Part shown: in pieces, positions 24,621-33,191 of the stretch
Layout: each line of letters opens with the position of its first letter
Position numbering within the stretch: the stretch's first letter is position 1
Source of the DNA: Terrabacter sp040702505
GTDB lineage: Bacteria > Actinomycetota > Actinomycetes > Actinomycetales > Dermatophilaceae
Assembly (NCBI RefSeq): GCF_040702505.1
Contig: NZ_JBFBLC010000006.1
Span: 278,964-342,963 of the forward strand
DNA length: 64,000 nucleotides
Direction: 5' to 3'
Position numbers and translations under genes: made by a program
The notes under the pieces: generated by a model
What the model saw: only the letters and a program-made list of their open reading frames with translations
Told to the model about the DNA's origin: nothing
The model's database searches: none

Positions 24621-26155
24621 AGCACACCCGCATCGGCACGGCCGCGTCGGCGACGCTGCTCCTGGCCCTCACCGCGGCCTGCTCCGCGGGCTCCGGGGCC
24701 TCCGGAGGTGGTGGCGCCGGCGGCACCGCCGGAGGCGGCGGGGGCAGTGGCGCGACGGCGCTGACCGTCGGCCTCGTCGCCGAGCCGGCGAGCCTGGACT
24801 TCACCAAGCAGGACGGCGCCGCGATCCCGCAGGCCCTGCTCGACAACGTCTACGAGACGCTCGTCAAGGTCGACCAGCAGGGCGACCTCAAGCCGTCGCT
24901 GGCCAAGTCGTGGACGGTCTCCCCGGACCGCCGCACCTACACCTTCGAGCTGGTCGACAACGCGAAGTTCACCGACGGGCAGCCCTTCACCGCCAAGGAC
25001 GCCGTCTACTCGATCGACCAGGTCAAGAAAGCCTGGACGATCTCGCTCAAGGCGGCCATGGACGTCGTCCAGGACGCGAAGGCCCTCAGCGACACCAAGC
25101 TGCAGGTGACCCTGGCCAAGCCGAGCAACGACTGGCTCTACCGGATGTCGACCCGGATCGGCGCGATGATGACCGAGAAGGAGGCGTCCACCCTCGCCAC
25201 CAAGCCCGTCGGCACCGGCCCCTACGTCTTCGACCAGTGGCGGCGCGGCGACTCGATCACCTTCAAGGCCAACCCGTCCTACTGGGGCAGCAAGCCCTAC
25301 TTCCAGCAGGTGACTCTCAAGTACTTCAAGGACCCGACCGCCCTCAACAACGCCCTGCTGACCAAGACCATCAACGTCATCGGGACGGTGCAGGCACCCG
25401 AGTCGCTCGCCCAGTTCCAGGGCAACAACGCATACGAGATCGTCGAGGGCACCACGAACGGCGAGGTGCTCCTGTCGATGAACAACGGCAAGGCGCCCTT
25501 CAACAACCTCAAGGTCCGCCAGGCCGTGCGCTACGCCATCGACCACAAGGCCCTGCTCGACACGTGCTGGGCCGGGCACGGCAGCCTCGTCGGCAGCATG
25601 GTGCCGCCGACCGACCCGTGGTACGAGGACCTCACCGGCCTCTACCCGCACGACCTCGCGAAGGCCAAGGCGCTCGTGGCCGAGACCGGGGTCGGCGCGA
25701 CCCCCGTGCGCCTGCGCATCCCGTCGCTGCCGTATGCCGTCTCGTGCGGCCAGGTGGTCAAGAGCCAGCTCGAGCAGGCCGGGTTCAAGGTCACGCTCGA
25801 CCAGCTCGAGTTCCCGGCCGTGTGGCTGCAGACGGTCTTCACCGACGCCGACTACGACATGTCGATCATCGCGCACGTCGAGCCGCGGGACATGCCGGCG
25901 GTGTTCGGCAACCCGAAGTACTACACGCGCTACGACAACAAGCAGTTCCAAGCCGACCTGGCCGCCGCCGACTCCGGCACGCCGGAGCAGCAGGTGACGC
26001 TGATGAAGAAGGCGGCTCGCGAGCTGTCGCAGGACGCCGCTGGCGACGTGCTCTTCGTCCTGCCGAACCTCATGGTGGCCGAGAAGGGCATCACGGGGCT
26101 GCCGAAGAACGCCATCACCGAGTCGTTCGAGCTCGCCGACCTCGCCCGGTCGTGA
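24617..26155 (+). CDS. ABC transporter substrate-binding lipoprotein (peptide/nickel family 5)
   Basis: 512 residues. A lipoprotein signal peptide with lipobox 'LTAAC' (Cys ~22) is followed by a Gly/Ser linker and a solute-binding family 5 domain: 'DNVYETLVKVDQQGDLKPSLAKSWTVSPD', 'YTFELVDNAKFTDGQPFTAKD', 'VGTGPYVFDQW' and 'VRQAVRYAIDHKALLD'. The family binds peptides, nickel-chelates, glycosides or other polar ligands. The start overlaps the dehydrogenase stop (ATGA). A hairpin follows the gene and may protect the 5' half of the mRNA, giving excess binding protein. Confidence 0.95.
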   Translation: MKHTRIGTAASATLLLALTAACSAGSGASGGGGAGGTAGGGGGSGATALTVGLVAEPASLDFTKQDGAAIPQALLDNVYETLVKVDQQGDLKPSLAKSWTVSPDRRTYTFELVDNAKFTDGQPFTAKDAVYSIDQVKKAWTISLKAAMDVVQDAKALSDTKLQVTLAKPSNDWLYRMSTRIGAMMTEKEASTLATKPVGTGPYVFDQWRRGDSITFKANPSYWGSKPYFQQVTLKYFKDPTALNNALLTKTINVIGTVQAPESLAQFQGNNAYEIVEGTTNGEVLLSMNNGKAPFNNLKVRQAVRYAIDHKALLDTCWAGHGSLVGSMVPPTDPWYEDLTGLYPHDLAKAKALVAETGVGATPVRLRIPSLPYAVSCGQVVKSQLEQAGFKVTLDQLEFPAVWLQTVFTDADYDMSIIAHVEPRDMPAVFGNPKYYTRYDNKQFQADLAAADSGTPEQQVTLMKKAARELSQDAAGDVLFVLPNLMVAEKGITGLPKNAITESFELADLARS

Positions 26156-26162
26156 CGGTCGT

Positions 26163-26191
26163 GGGCCGGCCGGGCACGCACCGGCCGGTCC
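26163..26191 (+). terminator. Intercistronic hairpin after the binding-protein gene
   Basis: GGGCCGGCCGG (26163-26173) pairs with CCGGCCGGTCC (26181-26191), 11 bp with one G-T wobble and a 7-nt loop. It starts 8 nt after the stop and precedes the permease genes. Partial termination or mRNA stabilisation is typical at this place in ABC import operons. Confidence 0.55.
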
Positions 26192-26245
26192 ACCCCGGCT
26201 CGACGGCGGTCGCCTCCCGCGGCCCTCGACCCCGACAGGACACCG

Positions 26246-27196
26246 ATGCTGCTCCAGATCCTCCGACGCACGGCGGCGCTCGTCGTGAGCCTGATCGTCA
26301 GCTCCGTGCTCGTCTTCGTCTTCATGGCGCTGCTGCCCGGTGACCCGGCGCGAGTCGCGCTGGGCGTCAACGCCTCCGAGGCGTCGGTCGCCCAGCTGCG
26401 GCAGCAGTTCGGGCTCGACCAGCCGCTGGTGACGCAGTACCTCTCGTGGATCGGCGGGTTCCTGCGCTTCGACCTCGGCACGAGCTACGTGTCGCGGGTC
26501 GCCATCGCGCCGCAGATCATCGACCGCCTCCAGGTGACGCTGTGGCTGGTCGTCTGCTCGATGGTGCTCGCGCTCGTCATCGCGGTCCCGTTCGGCACCC
26601 TGATGGCGCTGCGGCAGCGCCGGCCGAGCGGTTTCGTGCTCTCCGCGGTGTCGCAGGTCGGCGTCGCCGTCCCCGCCTTCCTCGCCGGCATCCTGCTCGT
26701 CACGGTGTTCGCCGTGAAGCTGCAGTGGCTGCCCGCCAACGGCTGGACGCCGCCCGACCAGGACCCCATCCAGTTCCTGCGACAGCTCGTCCTGCCCGTG
26801 CTCTCGCTCGGCCTCGTCCAGGGCGCGGTCCTGACGCGATACGTGCGCAGCGCCATCCTCGACGTCCAGCGGGAGGACTACATCCGCACAGCGCGGGCCA
26901 AGGGCCTGGGTCCCATGCAGGCGCTGCGCCGACACGGGTTCCGCAACGCGGCGATCCCCGTCGTGACGGTCCTGGCCCTGCAGCTGGCCACCCTGTTGAT
27001 CGGCGCGGTGGTCGTCGAGCGCGTCTTCGTCATCCCGGGCCTGGGCAGCCTCCTGCTCGACCAGGTTGCCAACCGCGACCTCATCTTCGTCCAGGACATC
27101 GTGATGCTCCTCGTCCTGGCCGTGCTGCTCGTCAACTTCGTCGTCGACCTGCTCTACCTCGTCATCGACCCGAGACTGAAGGTGGCCACCCGATGA
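26246..27196 (+). CDS. ABC transporter permease, DppB-like
   Basis: 316 residues with about six membrane segments. It opens with 'LLQILRRTAALVVSLIVSSVLVFVFMALLPGDPARVALG', the N-terminal pattern of DppB/OppB, and carries the EAA loop 'YIRTARAKGLGPMQALRRHGFRNAAIPVVT' that contacts the ATPases. 'GAVVVERVFVIPGLGSLLLDQVANRD' is also typical. It is the first of two permeases and overlaps the second by 4 nt. Confidence 0.95.
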   Translation: MLLQILRRTAALVVSLIVSSVLVFVFMALLPGDPARVALGVNASEASVAQLRQQFGLDQPLVTQYLSWIGGFLRFDLGTSYVSRVAIAPQIIDRLQVTLWLVVCSMVLALVIAVPFGTLMALRQRRPSGFVLSAVSQVGVAVPAFLAGILLVTVFAVKLQWLPANGWTPPDQDPIQFLRQLVLPVLSLGLVQGAVLTRYVRSAILDVQREDYIRTARAKGLGPMQALRRHGFRNAAIPVVTVLALQLATLLIGAVVVERVFVIPGLGSLLLDQVANRDLIFVQDIVMLLVLAVLLVNFVVDLLYLVIDPRLKVATR

Positions 27197-28110
27197 GTGC
27201 CGAACCCACGCCGCGGCCAGTGGTGTCGCTCGACGGCCCGACCCCGCCCGACCTGGCGGTGGAGCCGGCGCCGGCACACGCGGGCGGTCGCAGCAGGCCC
27301 GGCGCGAGCTTCTTCGTCGGAGCGGCGATCGTCGCGGTCGTCGTGCTCATGGCCCTCGTCAGCTTCGTCTGGACGCCGCACGACCCGACGTTCGTCGACG
27401 CCTCGGCCCGGCTGCGCCCGATCGGCGACCCCGACTACCTGCTCGGCACCGACAAGCTCGGCCGGGACGTGCTGAGCCAGGTCCTCGTCGGCGCCCGCAC
27501 GACGCTCTTCGTCGGCCTCGTCGCGGTGGGGCTCGCCGGCCTCGTAGGCGTGCCGCTCGGCATCATCGCGGCCATGTCGCACCGCTGGGTGGGCGAGCCC
27601 CTGATGCGCGGAATGGACCTGCTCCTCGCCTTCCCCGCGCTGCTGCTCGCGATCATGTTCAGTGCCGTCTACGGCGGCAGCACCCTCGTGGCCATGGTCG
27701 CGATCGGCATCGCCTCGGTGCCGAGCTTCGTGCGGATCGTGCGTAGCGGCGCGATGCAGGTGCTCGGCACGGAGTACGTCATGGCGGCCCGGGCGGCGGG
27801 ACGCGGCCCCTGGGCCATCGGCCTGCGTCACGTGCTCCCGAACGTCAGCGGCCTGGTCATCGTGCAGGCCTCGGTCTCCTTCGCGATCGCGGTCCTGGCC
27901 GAGGCCGCCCTGTCGTTCCTCGGCTTCGGCACGCCCCCGCCCACGCCGAGCTGGGGCCGGATGCTGCAGGAGAGCCAGGAGCTGCTCTTCTCGGCGCCCC
28001 GGCTCGCGATCGTGCCGGGCATCGCCATCGCCGTCGCGGTCCTGGGATTCAACCTCCTCGGGGACGGCCTGCGCGACCACTACGACCCGAGGCTGGAGGA
28101 CCGACGATGA
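27193..28110 (+). CDS. ABC transporter permease, DppC-like
   Basis: 305 residues. A hydrophilic Pro-rich N-terminus (~40 residues) precedes the membrane domain. 'HLLGTDKLGRDVLSQVLVGARTTL'-type sequence ('YLLGTDKLGRDVLSQVL') and the EAA loop 'YVMAARAAGRGPWAIGLRHVLPNVSG' identify the DppC/OppC class, as does 'EAALSFLGFGTPPPTPSWGRML'. Its ATG overlaps the previous stop (ATGA) and its own stop overlaps the first ATPase start. Confidence 0.95.
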   Translation: MSAEPTPRPVVSLDGPTPPDLAVEPAPAHAGGRSRPGASFFVGAAIVAVVVLMALVSFVWTPHDPTFVDASARLRPIGDPDYLLGTDKLGRDVLSQVLVGARTTLFVGLVAVGLAGLVGVPLGIIAAMSHRWVGEPLMRGMDLLLAFPALLLAIMFSAVYGGSTLVAMVAIGIASVPSFVRIVRSGAMQVLGTEYVMAARAAGRGPWAIGLRHVLPNVSGLVIVQASVSFAIAVLAEAALSFLGFGTPPPTPSWGRMLQESQELLFSAPRLAIVPGIAIAVAVLGFNLLGDGLRDHYDPRLEDRR

Positions 28111-29129
28111 GCGCCGTTGCCGCACAGACCCACCCGATCGAGGTGCCGACCTCCCCGGTGCTCGACGTCCAGCACCTCGACGTGCGGCTCGGCCGCTTCC
28201 ACCTGCTGCACGACGTCTCGTTCGGCATCGAGCGGGGCGAGCGCGTCGGCCTGATCGGCGAGTCCGGCTCGGGCAAGTCGTTGACGAGCCTGGCCCTGCT
28301 CGGGCTGCTCCCCGACGACGCCGAGGTCAGCGGCTCCATCCGGCTCGCAGGGGTCGGCGCCGACCTCGTCGGTGCCCACGAGCGTGACCTGGCGGCCGTC
28401 CGCGGTCGCGACGTCGCGATGGTCTTCCAGGAGCCGATGACGGCCCTCAACCCCACCATGCGGGTCGGCGACCAGGTCGCGGAGGCGATCACGACGCATA
28501 CCCGTCGGGGCGGACCCGACCGGCGTGCCGCACGCGCGCGGGCGGTCGAGCTGCTCGACCAGGTCGGCCTGCCCGACTCCCGCGACGCGGCGAGGGCATA
28601 CCCCCACCAGCTGTCGGGAGGGCAGCGCCAGCGCGTCGTCGTCGCGATCGCCCTGGCCAACGACCCGGCCCTGCTCGTGTGCGACGAGCCGACGACCGCC
28701 CTCGACGTCACCGTCCAGGCGCGCGTGCTCGACCTCATCGTGCGCGGCGTGACGGCGCGCGACTCCGCGATGCTGTTCATCACGCACGACCTCTCGGTGG
28801 TCGCCACGGTGTGCGAGCGAGTGCTGGTGATGTACGGCGGCCGGATCGTCGAGGCCGGCCCGGTCGGCGAGGTCTTCCGGCGGCCGCGCCACCGCTACAC
28901 CCAGGGGCTGCTCGCGGCCTCCGACCTCGACTCGGCCGTTCCCGGTGGACGGCTGCCGACGATCCGCGGCACCGTGCCCCCGGCCGGCGAGTTCCCCGAC
29001 GGCTGCGTGTTCCGCAGCCGGTGCGACCACGCCACGGAGGTGTGCGCCACCGACCCCGAGTGGGCGGGTCCGGATCCCGGCGACGGCTACGCCTGCCACC
29101 ACCCGGCCGACGAGGAGCGTGTGCCGTGA
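28107..29129 (+). CDS. ABC transporter ATPase, DppD-like
   Basis: 340 residues. Walker A 'GESGSGKS' (~residue 52), Q loop 'MVFQEPMTALNP', signature 'QLSGGQRQR', Walker B 'LLVCDEPTTALDVT' and H-loop 'FITHDLSVV' are all intact. The C-terminal oligopeptide/dipeptide extension with its conserved Cys cluster ('DGCVFRSRCDHATEVC') may carry the iron-sulfur-like motif seen in this class. The start overlaps the permease stop by ATGA. Confidence 0.95.
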   Translation: MSAVAAQTHPIEVPTSPVLDVQHLDVRLGRFHLLHDVSFGIERGERVGLIGESGSGKSLTSLALLGLLPDDAEVSGSIRLAGVGADLVGAHERDLAAVRGRDVAMVFQEPMTALNPTMRVGDQVAEAITTHTRRGGPDRRAARARAVELLDQVGLPDSRDAARAYPHQLSGGQRQRVVVAIALANDPALLVCDEPTTALDVTVQARVLDLIVRGVTARDSAMLFITHDLSVVATVCERVLVMYGGRIVEAGPVGEVFRRPRHRYTQGLLAASDLDSAVPGGRLPTIRGTVPPAGEFPDGCVFRSRCDHATEVCATDPEWAGPDPGDGYACHHPADEERVP

Positions 29130-29956
29130 CGACGCCAGCCATCCGGGTGCACGAGCTGCGCCGGACCTACCGCCGACCCCGCACGTCGCTGCGGCAGCCC
29201 GGGCCCGTCGTCGAGGCGCTCAAGGGCGTGTCGTTCGACGTGGGGCGCGGCGAGCGGTTCGGCATCGTCGGCGAGTCCGGCTGCGGCAAGTCGACGCTGA
29301 TGCGGCTGCTCGCCGGACTCGACCAGCCGACGAGCGGGGTGGTGGAGGTCGAGGGCCAGACGGTCTCCGGCGTGCCGGAGCGCCGGCTCGGCTTCCTGCG
29401 CTCGAGCCTGCAGCTGGTCTTCCAGGACCCGATGGGCTCGCTCGACCCGCGCATGCGGGTGCGCGACATCATCGCCGAGCCGCTCGTGGCCCAGGGCCTG
29501 CCGAACCGGGAGGCGCGGGTCACCGAGCTGCTCGAGGCCGTGGGGCTCAGCCCCGCGGCGGCAGACCGTTTCCCGCACCAGTTCTCGGGTGGCCAGCGCC
29601 AGCGCATCTCGATCGCCCGGGCACTCGCCCCGTCGCCGTCGATCCTGCTCGCCGACGAGCCGGTGAGCGCCCTCGACGTGTCGGTGCGGGCCCAGGTGCT
29701 CAACCTCATCACCGAGCTCGTGGGCGAGCTCGGCCTCACCCTCGTCTTCGTCTCGCACGACCTCTCGGTGGTGCGGCACGTGTGCGACCGCGTCGCCGTC
29801 ATGAGCGAGGGCGAGATCGTCGAGGCGGGGCCGACGCAGCGGATCTTCGACGACCCCCAGCACCCGTACACCCGGCGTCTGCTGCGCGCCGCCCCGAGCA
29901 TGCGCCGTGCCCTTGCCGGCGCCGGCACCGCAGACCTCCTTGGAGACGCATCGTGA
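29126..29956 (+). CDS. ABC transporter ATPase, DppF/OppF-like
   Basis: 276 residues. Walker A 'GESGCGKS', Q loop 'LVFQDPMGSLDPRMRV', signature 'QFSGGQRQRISIARAL', Walker B 'ILLADEPVSALDVS' and 'FVSHDLSVVRHVCDRVAVM' are intact. The C-terminus 'PQHPYTRRLLRAAP' is typical but the usual Cys-containing extension is missing. The GTG start at 29126 overlaps the DppD-like stop (GTGA). Confidence 0.95.
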   Translation: MTTPAIRVHELRRTYRRPRTSLRQPGPVVEALKGVSFDVGRGERFGIVGESGCGKSTLMRLLAGLDQPTSGVVEVEGQTVSGVPERRLGFLRSSLQLVFQDPMGSLDPRMRVRDIIAEPLVAQGLPNREARVTELLEAVGLSPAAADRFPHQFSGGQRQRISIARALAPSPSILLADEPVSALDVSVRAQVLNLITELVGELGLTLVFVSHDLSVVRHVCDRVAVMSEGEIVEAGPTQRIFDDPQHPYTRRLLRAAPSMRRALAGAGTADLLGDAS

Positions 29957-31479
29957 CCACGAAGTACACCCCCGAACACCCGGCTGGGCTGCCGGTCGGC
30001 GACGGCTGGGTCGACGTCGACGAGACCGCGACCGTGACCTTCCCCTACACGGGCGAGGTCGTCGCGCCGGCGCCCGTCGGATCGAGCGCGATTGCCGCAC
30101 AGGCGCTCTCGTATGCCGCCGCCGTCCGGGAGCTGATGGGCTCGCTCCCGTCGCATGCCCGGCGGGCGGCCCTGATGGAGACGCACCGGGTCTTCTCGGA
30201 GCGGCGCGCGGAGGTCGAGCAGCTCCTCGTCCTCGAGACCGGCAAGCCGCTCGTCGACTGCCGGGTCGAGGTCGACCGCACCCTGCTCACCCTCGTCACC
30301 GCGGCGGAGGAGGTGGCGCGGCTGCACGGTGAGACGGTGCCGCTGGACCTGCTCCCCAGCGGCGAGGGGCTCCTCGGCTTCTGGGTGCGCAAGCCGGTCG
30401 GCGTGGTCGTCGGCATCGCAGGGTTCAACTACCCGCTGCTGCTCGCCGTGCACAAGCTGGCGCCGTCCCTGGCCGCGGGCTGCCCGGTCGTCGTGAAGCC
30501 GGCTCCGCAGACGCCGCTGGCCACGCTGTGGCTCGTGCACGTGCTGCGGGAGGCGCTGGCGGCCGTCGGGGGCCCGCGCGCCGCCATCCAGCTCGTCACC
30601 GGGGGGGCGGAGGTCGGGGTGGCCCTCACCACGGATCCGCGGGTGGCGGCCGTCTCCTTCACCGGGTCGGCCGCCGTCGGGCACCGCATCGCCAAGGACG
30701 CGGCCCCCACCAAGGTGCTGCTCGAGCTCGGGTCCAACGCCGCCCTCGTCGTCGCCGCAGACGCGGACGTCCAGGCGGCCGCGGACGCAGTGGTCCGAGG
30801 CGGCTACTACGCCTCCGGGCAGGCCTGCATCAGCGTGCAGCGCGTCGTCGTCGTCGAGTCGGCTCGGTCGCGGTTCCTCGAGGCGCTGTCGGCGCGCATG
30901 GACCAGGTGGTCGTGGGTGACCCGCGTGACGAGGCGACCCGAGTGTCGGCCCTGATCGACGCGCGGTCCACGGCGCGGGTGGTCGAGTGGGTGCGAGCCG
31001 CCTGCGATGCCGGCGGCACCCTGGTGCACGGCGGCGGCATACGGGACGGGGTGGTCGAGCCGACGGTGCTGCTCGACGTGCCGGACGGCGAGCTCGCCTG
31101 GGACGAGGAGATCTTCGGGCCCGTCGTGGTGGTCCGGTCGGTTCCGGACCTCGACTCGGCGATCGACGTCGTGAACCGGTCGCGCTACGGGCTGCACGCG
31201 AGCGTCTTCACCGAGGGGCTGGGCTCGGCGTTCGCCGCGATCGACCGGATCGAGGCGGGCGGCGTGGTCGTCAACGAGGTGCCCGGGTTCCGGTCCGACG
31301 TCATGCCCTACGGCGGGGTCAAGGCCAGCGGGGTCGGCCGCGAGGGTCCGCGCTTCGCGATCGAGGAGCTGACCGTGACGCGGATGGCCATCATCCGTCC
31401 GTCGGCCGTGCGCGCTGCGGCGCCCTCGGCCACCGACCCGGCACTGGCGCCGGAGAAGCAGGGGAGCGCGCATGAGTGA
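29953..31479 (+). CDS. Aldehyde dehydrogenase family protein
   Basis: 508 residues with the full NAD(P)-dependent aldehyde dehydrogenase core. The catalytic Cys is Cys292 in 'YYASGQACISVQRVVV', the general base Glu258 in 'KVLLELGSNAALVV', Asn159 in 'GIAGFNYPLLLAVHKLAPSL' and Lys182 in 'VVVKPAPQTPL'. The 'FNYP' and 'SNAALVV' variants resemble glyceraldehyde-3-phosphate/lactaldehyde or phosphonoacetaldehyde-type branches, but the substrate is not certain. GTG 29953 overlaps the ATPase stop (GTGA). Confidence 0.93.
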   Translation: MTTKYTPEHPAGLPVGDGWVDVDETATVTFPYTGEVVAPAPVGSSAIAAQALSYAAAVRELMGSLPSHARRAALMETHRVFSERRAEVEQLLVLETGKPLVDCRVEVDRTLLTLVTAAEEVARLHGETVPLDLLPSGEGLLGFWVRKPVGVVVGIAGFNYPLLLAVHKLAPSLAAGCPVVVKPAPQTPLATLWLVHVLREALAAVGGPRAAIQLVTGGAEVGVALTTDPRVAAVSFTGSAAVGHRIAKDAAPTKVLLELGSNAALVVAADADVQAAADAVVRGGYYASGQACISVQRVVVVESARSRFLEALSARMDQVVVGDPRDEATRVSALIDARSTARVVEWVRAACDAGGTLVHGGGIRDGVVEPTVLLDVPDGELAWDEEIFGPVVVVRSVPDLDSAIDVVNRSRYGLHASVFTEGLGSAFAAIDRIEAGGVVVNEVPGFRSDVMPYGGVKASGVGREGPRFAIEELTVTRMAIIRPSAVRAAAPSATDPALAPEKQGSAHE

Positions 31480-32272
31480 GGCTGCGGAGACGGGCACGGG
31501 GCGTCCGGACTACTCGCGGCTGTTCCGGCTGGACGGCCGTCGTGCCGTCGTGGTCGGGGCGGGGAGCGGGATCGGCCGGGAGAGCGCCCTGGCGCTCGCG
31601 GCGCACGGAGCCGAGGTCGTCTGTGCCGACCGCGACGTCGCGGCCGCCAAGGAGACGGTGGCCCTGGGAGCCGGCACGGAGGCGTACGAGCTCGACGTCA
31701 CGGACACCGAGGCCGTGGGGCGCGCGGCGACGGAGCTCGGGGACGTGGACGTGCTCGTGTTCACGGCGGCGACGAACGTGCGCAAGCGCCTCCTCGACTA
31801 CACCGCAGAGGAGTTCGACCGGGTGGTCGGGCTGAACCTCCGGTCCTCGTTCGAACTCGTGCGGGCGTTCGGGGCCGGGATGGCCGAGCGCGGCCGCGGA
31901 AGCATCGTCGGGTTCAGCTCGATCCGGGCGGTCACGGTGGAGCCCGGGCAGGGGGTCTACGCGGCGACGAAGGCCGGCCTCGTCCAGATGCTGCGAACCG
32001 CAGCGGTCGAGCTCGGCGAGCAGGGTGTGCGGGTCAACGCGATCGCCCCGGGCATCGTCGATACGCCGCTGACGGCCCAGATCCGTGCCGTCCCCGAGTG
32101 GCAGCAGGCGTATGCGCGCAAGAGCGCCCTCGGTAGGTGGTCGAGACCGGACGAGCTCGTGGGCGCGGTCGTCTACCTGGCGTCCGACGCGTCCTCCTTC
32201 GTCACCGGCAGCCAGCTCTTCGTGGACGGGGGCTGGACGGTCATCGACGGACGCTACACGCCGCCGACGTGA
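31472..32272 (+). CDS. Short-chain dehydrogenase/reductase (SDR)
   Basis: 266 residues. The cofactor motif is 'VVVGAGSGIGRE' (Gly29-Gly35), and the catalytic residues are Ser149/Ser150 ('GFSSI'), Tyr163 and Lys167 in 'VYAATKAGL'. 'CADRD' after beta2 suggests NAD(H) preference. 'NAIAPGIVDTPLT' and 'VTGSQLFVDGGWT' are standard classical SDR blocks. It overlaps the aldehyde dehydrogenase gene by 8 nt and is the last gene of the operon. An alcohol or hydroxyacid oxidation feeding the aldehyde dehydrogenase is a reasonable guess. Confidence 0.94.
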   Translation: MSEAAETGTGRPDYSRLFRLDGRRAVVVGAGSGIGRESALALAAHGAEVVCADRDVAAAKETVALGAGTEAYELDVTDTEAVGRAATELGDVDVLVFTAATNVRKRLLDYTAEEFDRVVGLNLRSSFELVRAFGAGMAERGRGSIVGFSSIRAVTVEPGQGVYAATKAGLVQMLRTAAVELGEQGVRVNAIAPGIVDTPLTAQIRAVPEWQQAYARKSALGRWSRPDELVGAVVYLASDASSFVTGSQLFVDGGWTVIDGRYTPPT

Positions 32273-32329
32273 GCGGGGGGTGTGGATGACGCCGGTGCAC
32301 TGTCACCGGTGGGGGCCATGCTCGGGGGC

Positions 32330-32764
32330 ATGCGTTTCGAGGAGCTGCCCAGGGACTGGGCCCAACGGCCCGTCACCGACCCCGAGGTCTTCGAGGGTGT
32401 CGTCGACCTCATCGCCACCGACCGGTCGAGGTCCGAGGGCGCCACGTGGCTGCTGCTGTGCCATCCGAACGGCAGGCTGCTGCAGCCGATCTGCGTGCCG
32501 GACGAGCCGCGGCGCGTCGACGTCGGGCGCGTCCTGGAGGGCGTGGGCCGCCTGCTCGGTGAGGTCAGTGGGCAGGACGTCCACGACGTCGTCATGGTGA
32601 TCGCTCGCCCCGGCAGGCTCACGGCGACCCCCCGCGACCACGACCTCCGGGCGGCGTTCGAGGGGGCGTGCCGGGTCAGCGGGGTCACGTTGCGGGCCGT
32701 TGCGATCGCGGCGCCGAGCGGGGTGGCAGTCCTCCCGGCGGAGGGGGACTGGGCGGCCGCTTGA
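32330..32764 (+). CDS. Conserved hypothetical protein
   Basis: 144 residues from ATG 32330 (ATG 32318 and GTG 32282 are in frame and possible). It is a soluble alpha/beta-looking protein: 'RFEELPRDWAQRPVTDPEVFEGVVDLIATDRSRSEGATWLLLCHPNGRLLQPICV' and 'HDVVMVIARPG'. The alternating strands and 'LCHPNGRLLQP' resemble a RadC/JAMM-like fold found in some actinobacterial hypotheticals, but no metal ligands are visible and I make no functional call. Confidence 0.7.
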   Translation: MRFEELPRDWAQRPVTDPEVFEGVVDLIATDRSRSEGATWLLLCHPNGRLLQPICVPDEPRRVDVGRVLEGVGRLLGEVSGQDVHDVVMVIARPGRLTATPRDHDLRAAFEGACRVSGVTLRAVAIAAPSGVAVLPAEGDWAAA

Positions 32765-32882
32765 CCCGGCCGGCAGGTGGTCGTTGGTGCACCTTCCCGC
32801 ATGGCGCCGAAGGGCGGGCGAGGTAGCGTCGAGACGTGGTCGTCGCGCACGCGGTGACGCTTCTCGGACACGAGGGGACCTG

Positions 32883-33191
32883 ATGGACGAGCCGGCTGAG
32901 GGCACCCTGAGGACGGTGACGCGCTCCTACCGACGCGACCTCGGAGCCACCTGGTGGGCGGCGCTCGTCGTCGTCACGGTGGTGCTCGGGCTGATCGGGC
33001 GAGGCTCCAGTGGGTTCTGGAGCGTCTTCCTGTGGAGCATCGTGGGCTTCGTCCTGGGCTCCCTGGTGTCGCTCTACGTTGCCGGTCGGGTGGTGCCGGC
33101 ACGCTTCGACGACCAGCTGGCTGCGCCGTCGCGGCCTCCGGAGGGAGGCCGGGACCCGGGCACCGATGGTCGGGCGGGAGGCCACTCGTGA
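32883..33191 (+). CDS. Small membrane protein, two TM segments
   Basis: 102 residues. Two hydrophobic stretches ('WWAALVVVTVVLGLIG' and 'VFLWSIVGFVLGSLVSLYVAG') with a short loop between, and a charged Pro/Gly tail. A TAGCGT hexamer at 32823 may be its -10. The stop overlaps the GTG start of the next gene (GTGA), so the two are translated together. Not recognised. Confidence 0.75.
   Translation: MDEPAEGTLRTVTRSYRRDLGATWWAALVVVTVVLGLIGRGSSGFWSVFLWSIVGFVLGSLVSLYVAGRVVPARFDDQLAAPSRPPEGGRDPGTDGRAGGHS

Noticed and set aside
24377..27277. 966-residue minus-strand frame opposite the ABC operon
   Set aside because: It is the third-position-GC shadow of four overlapping, clearly recognised plus-strand genes.
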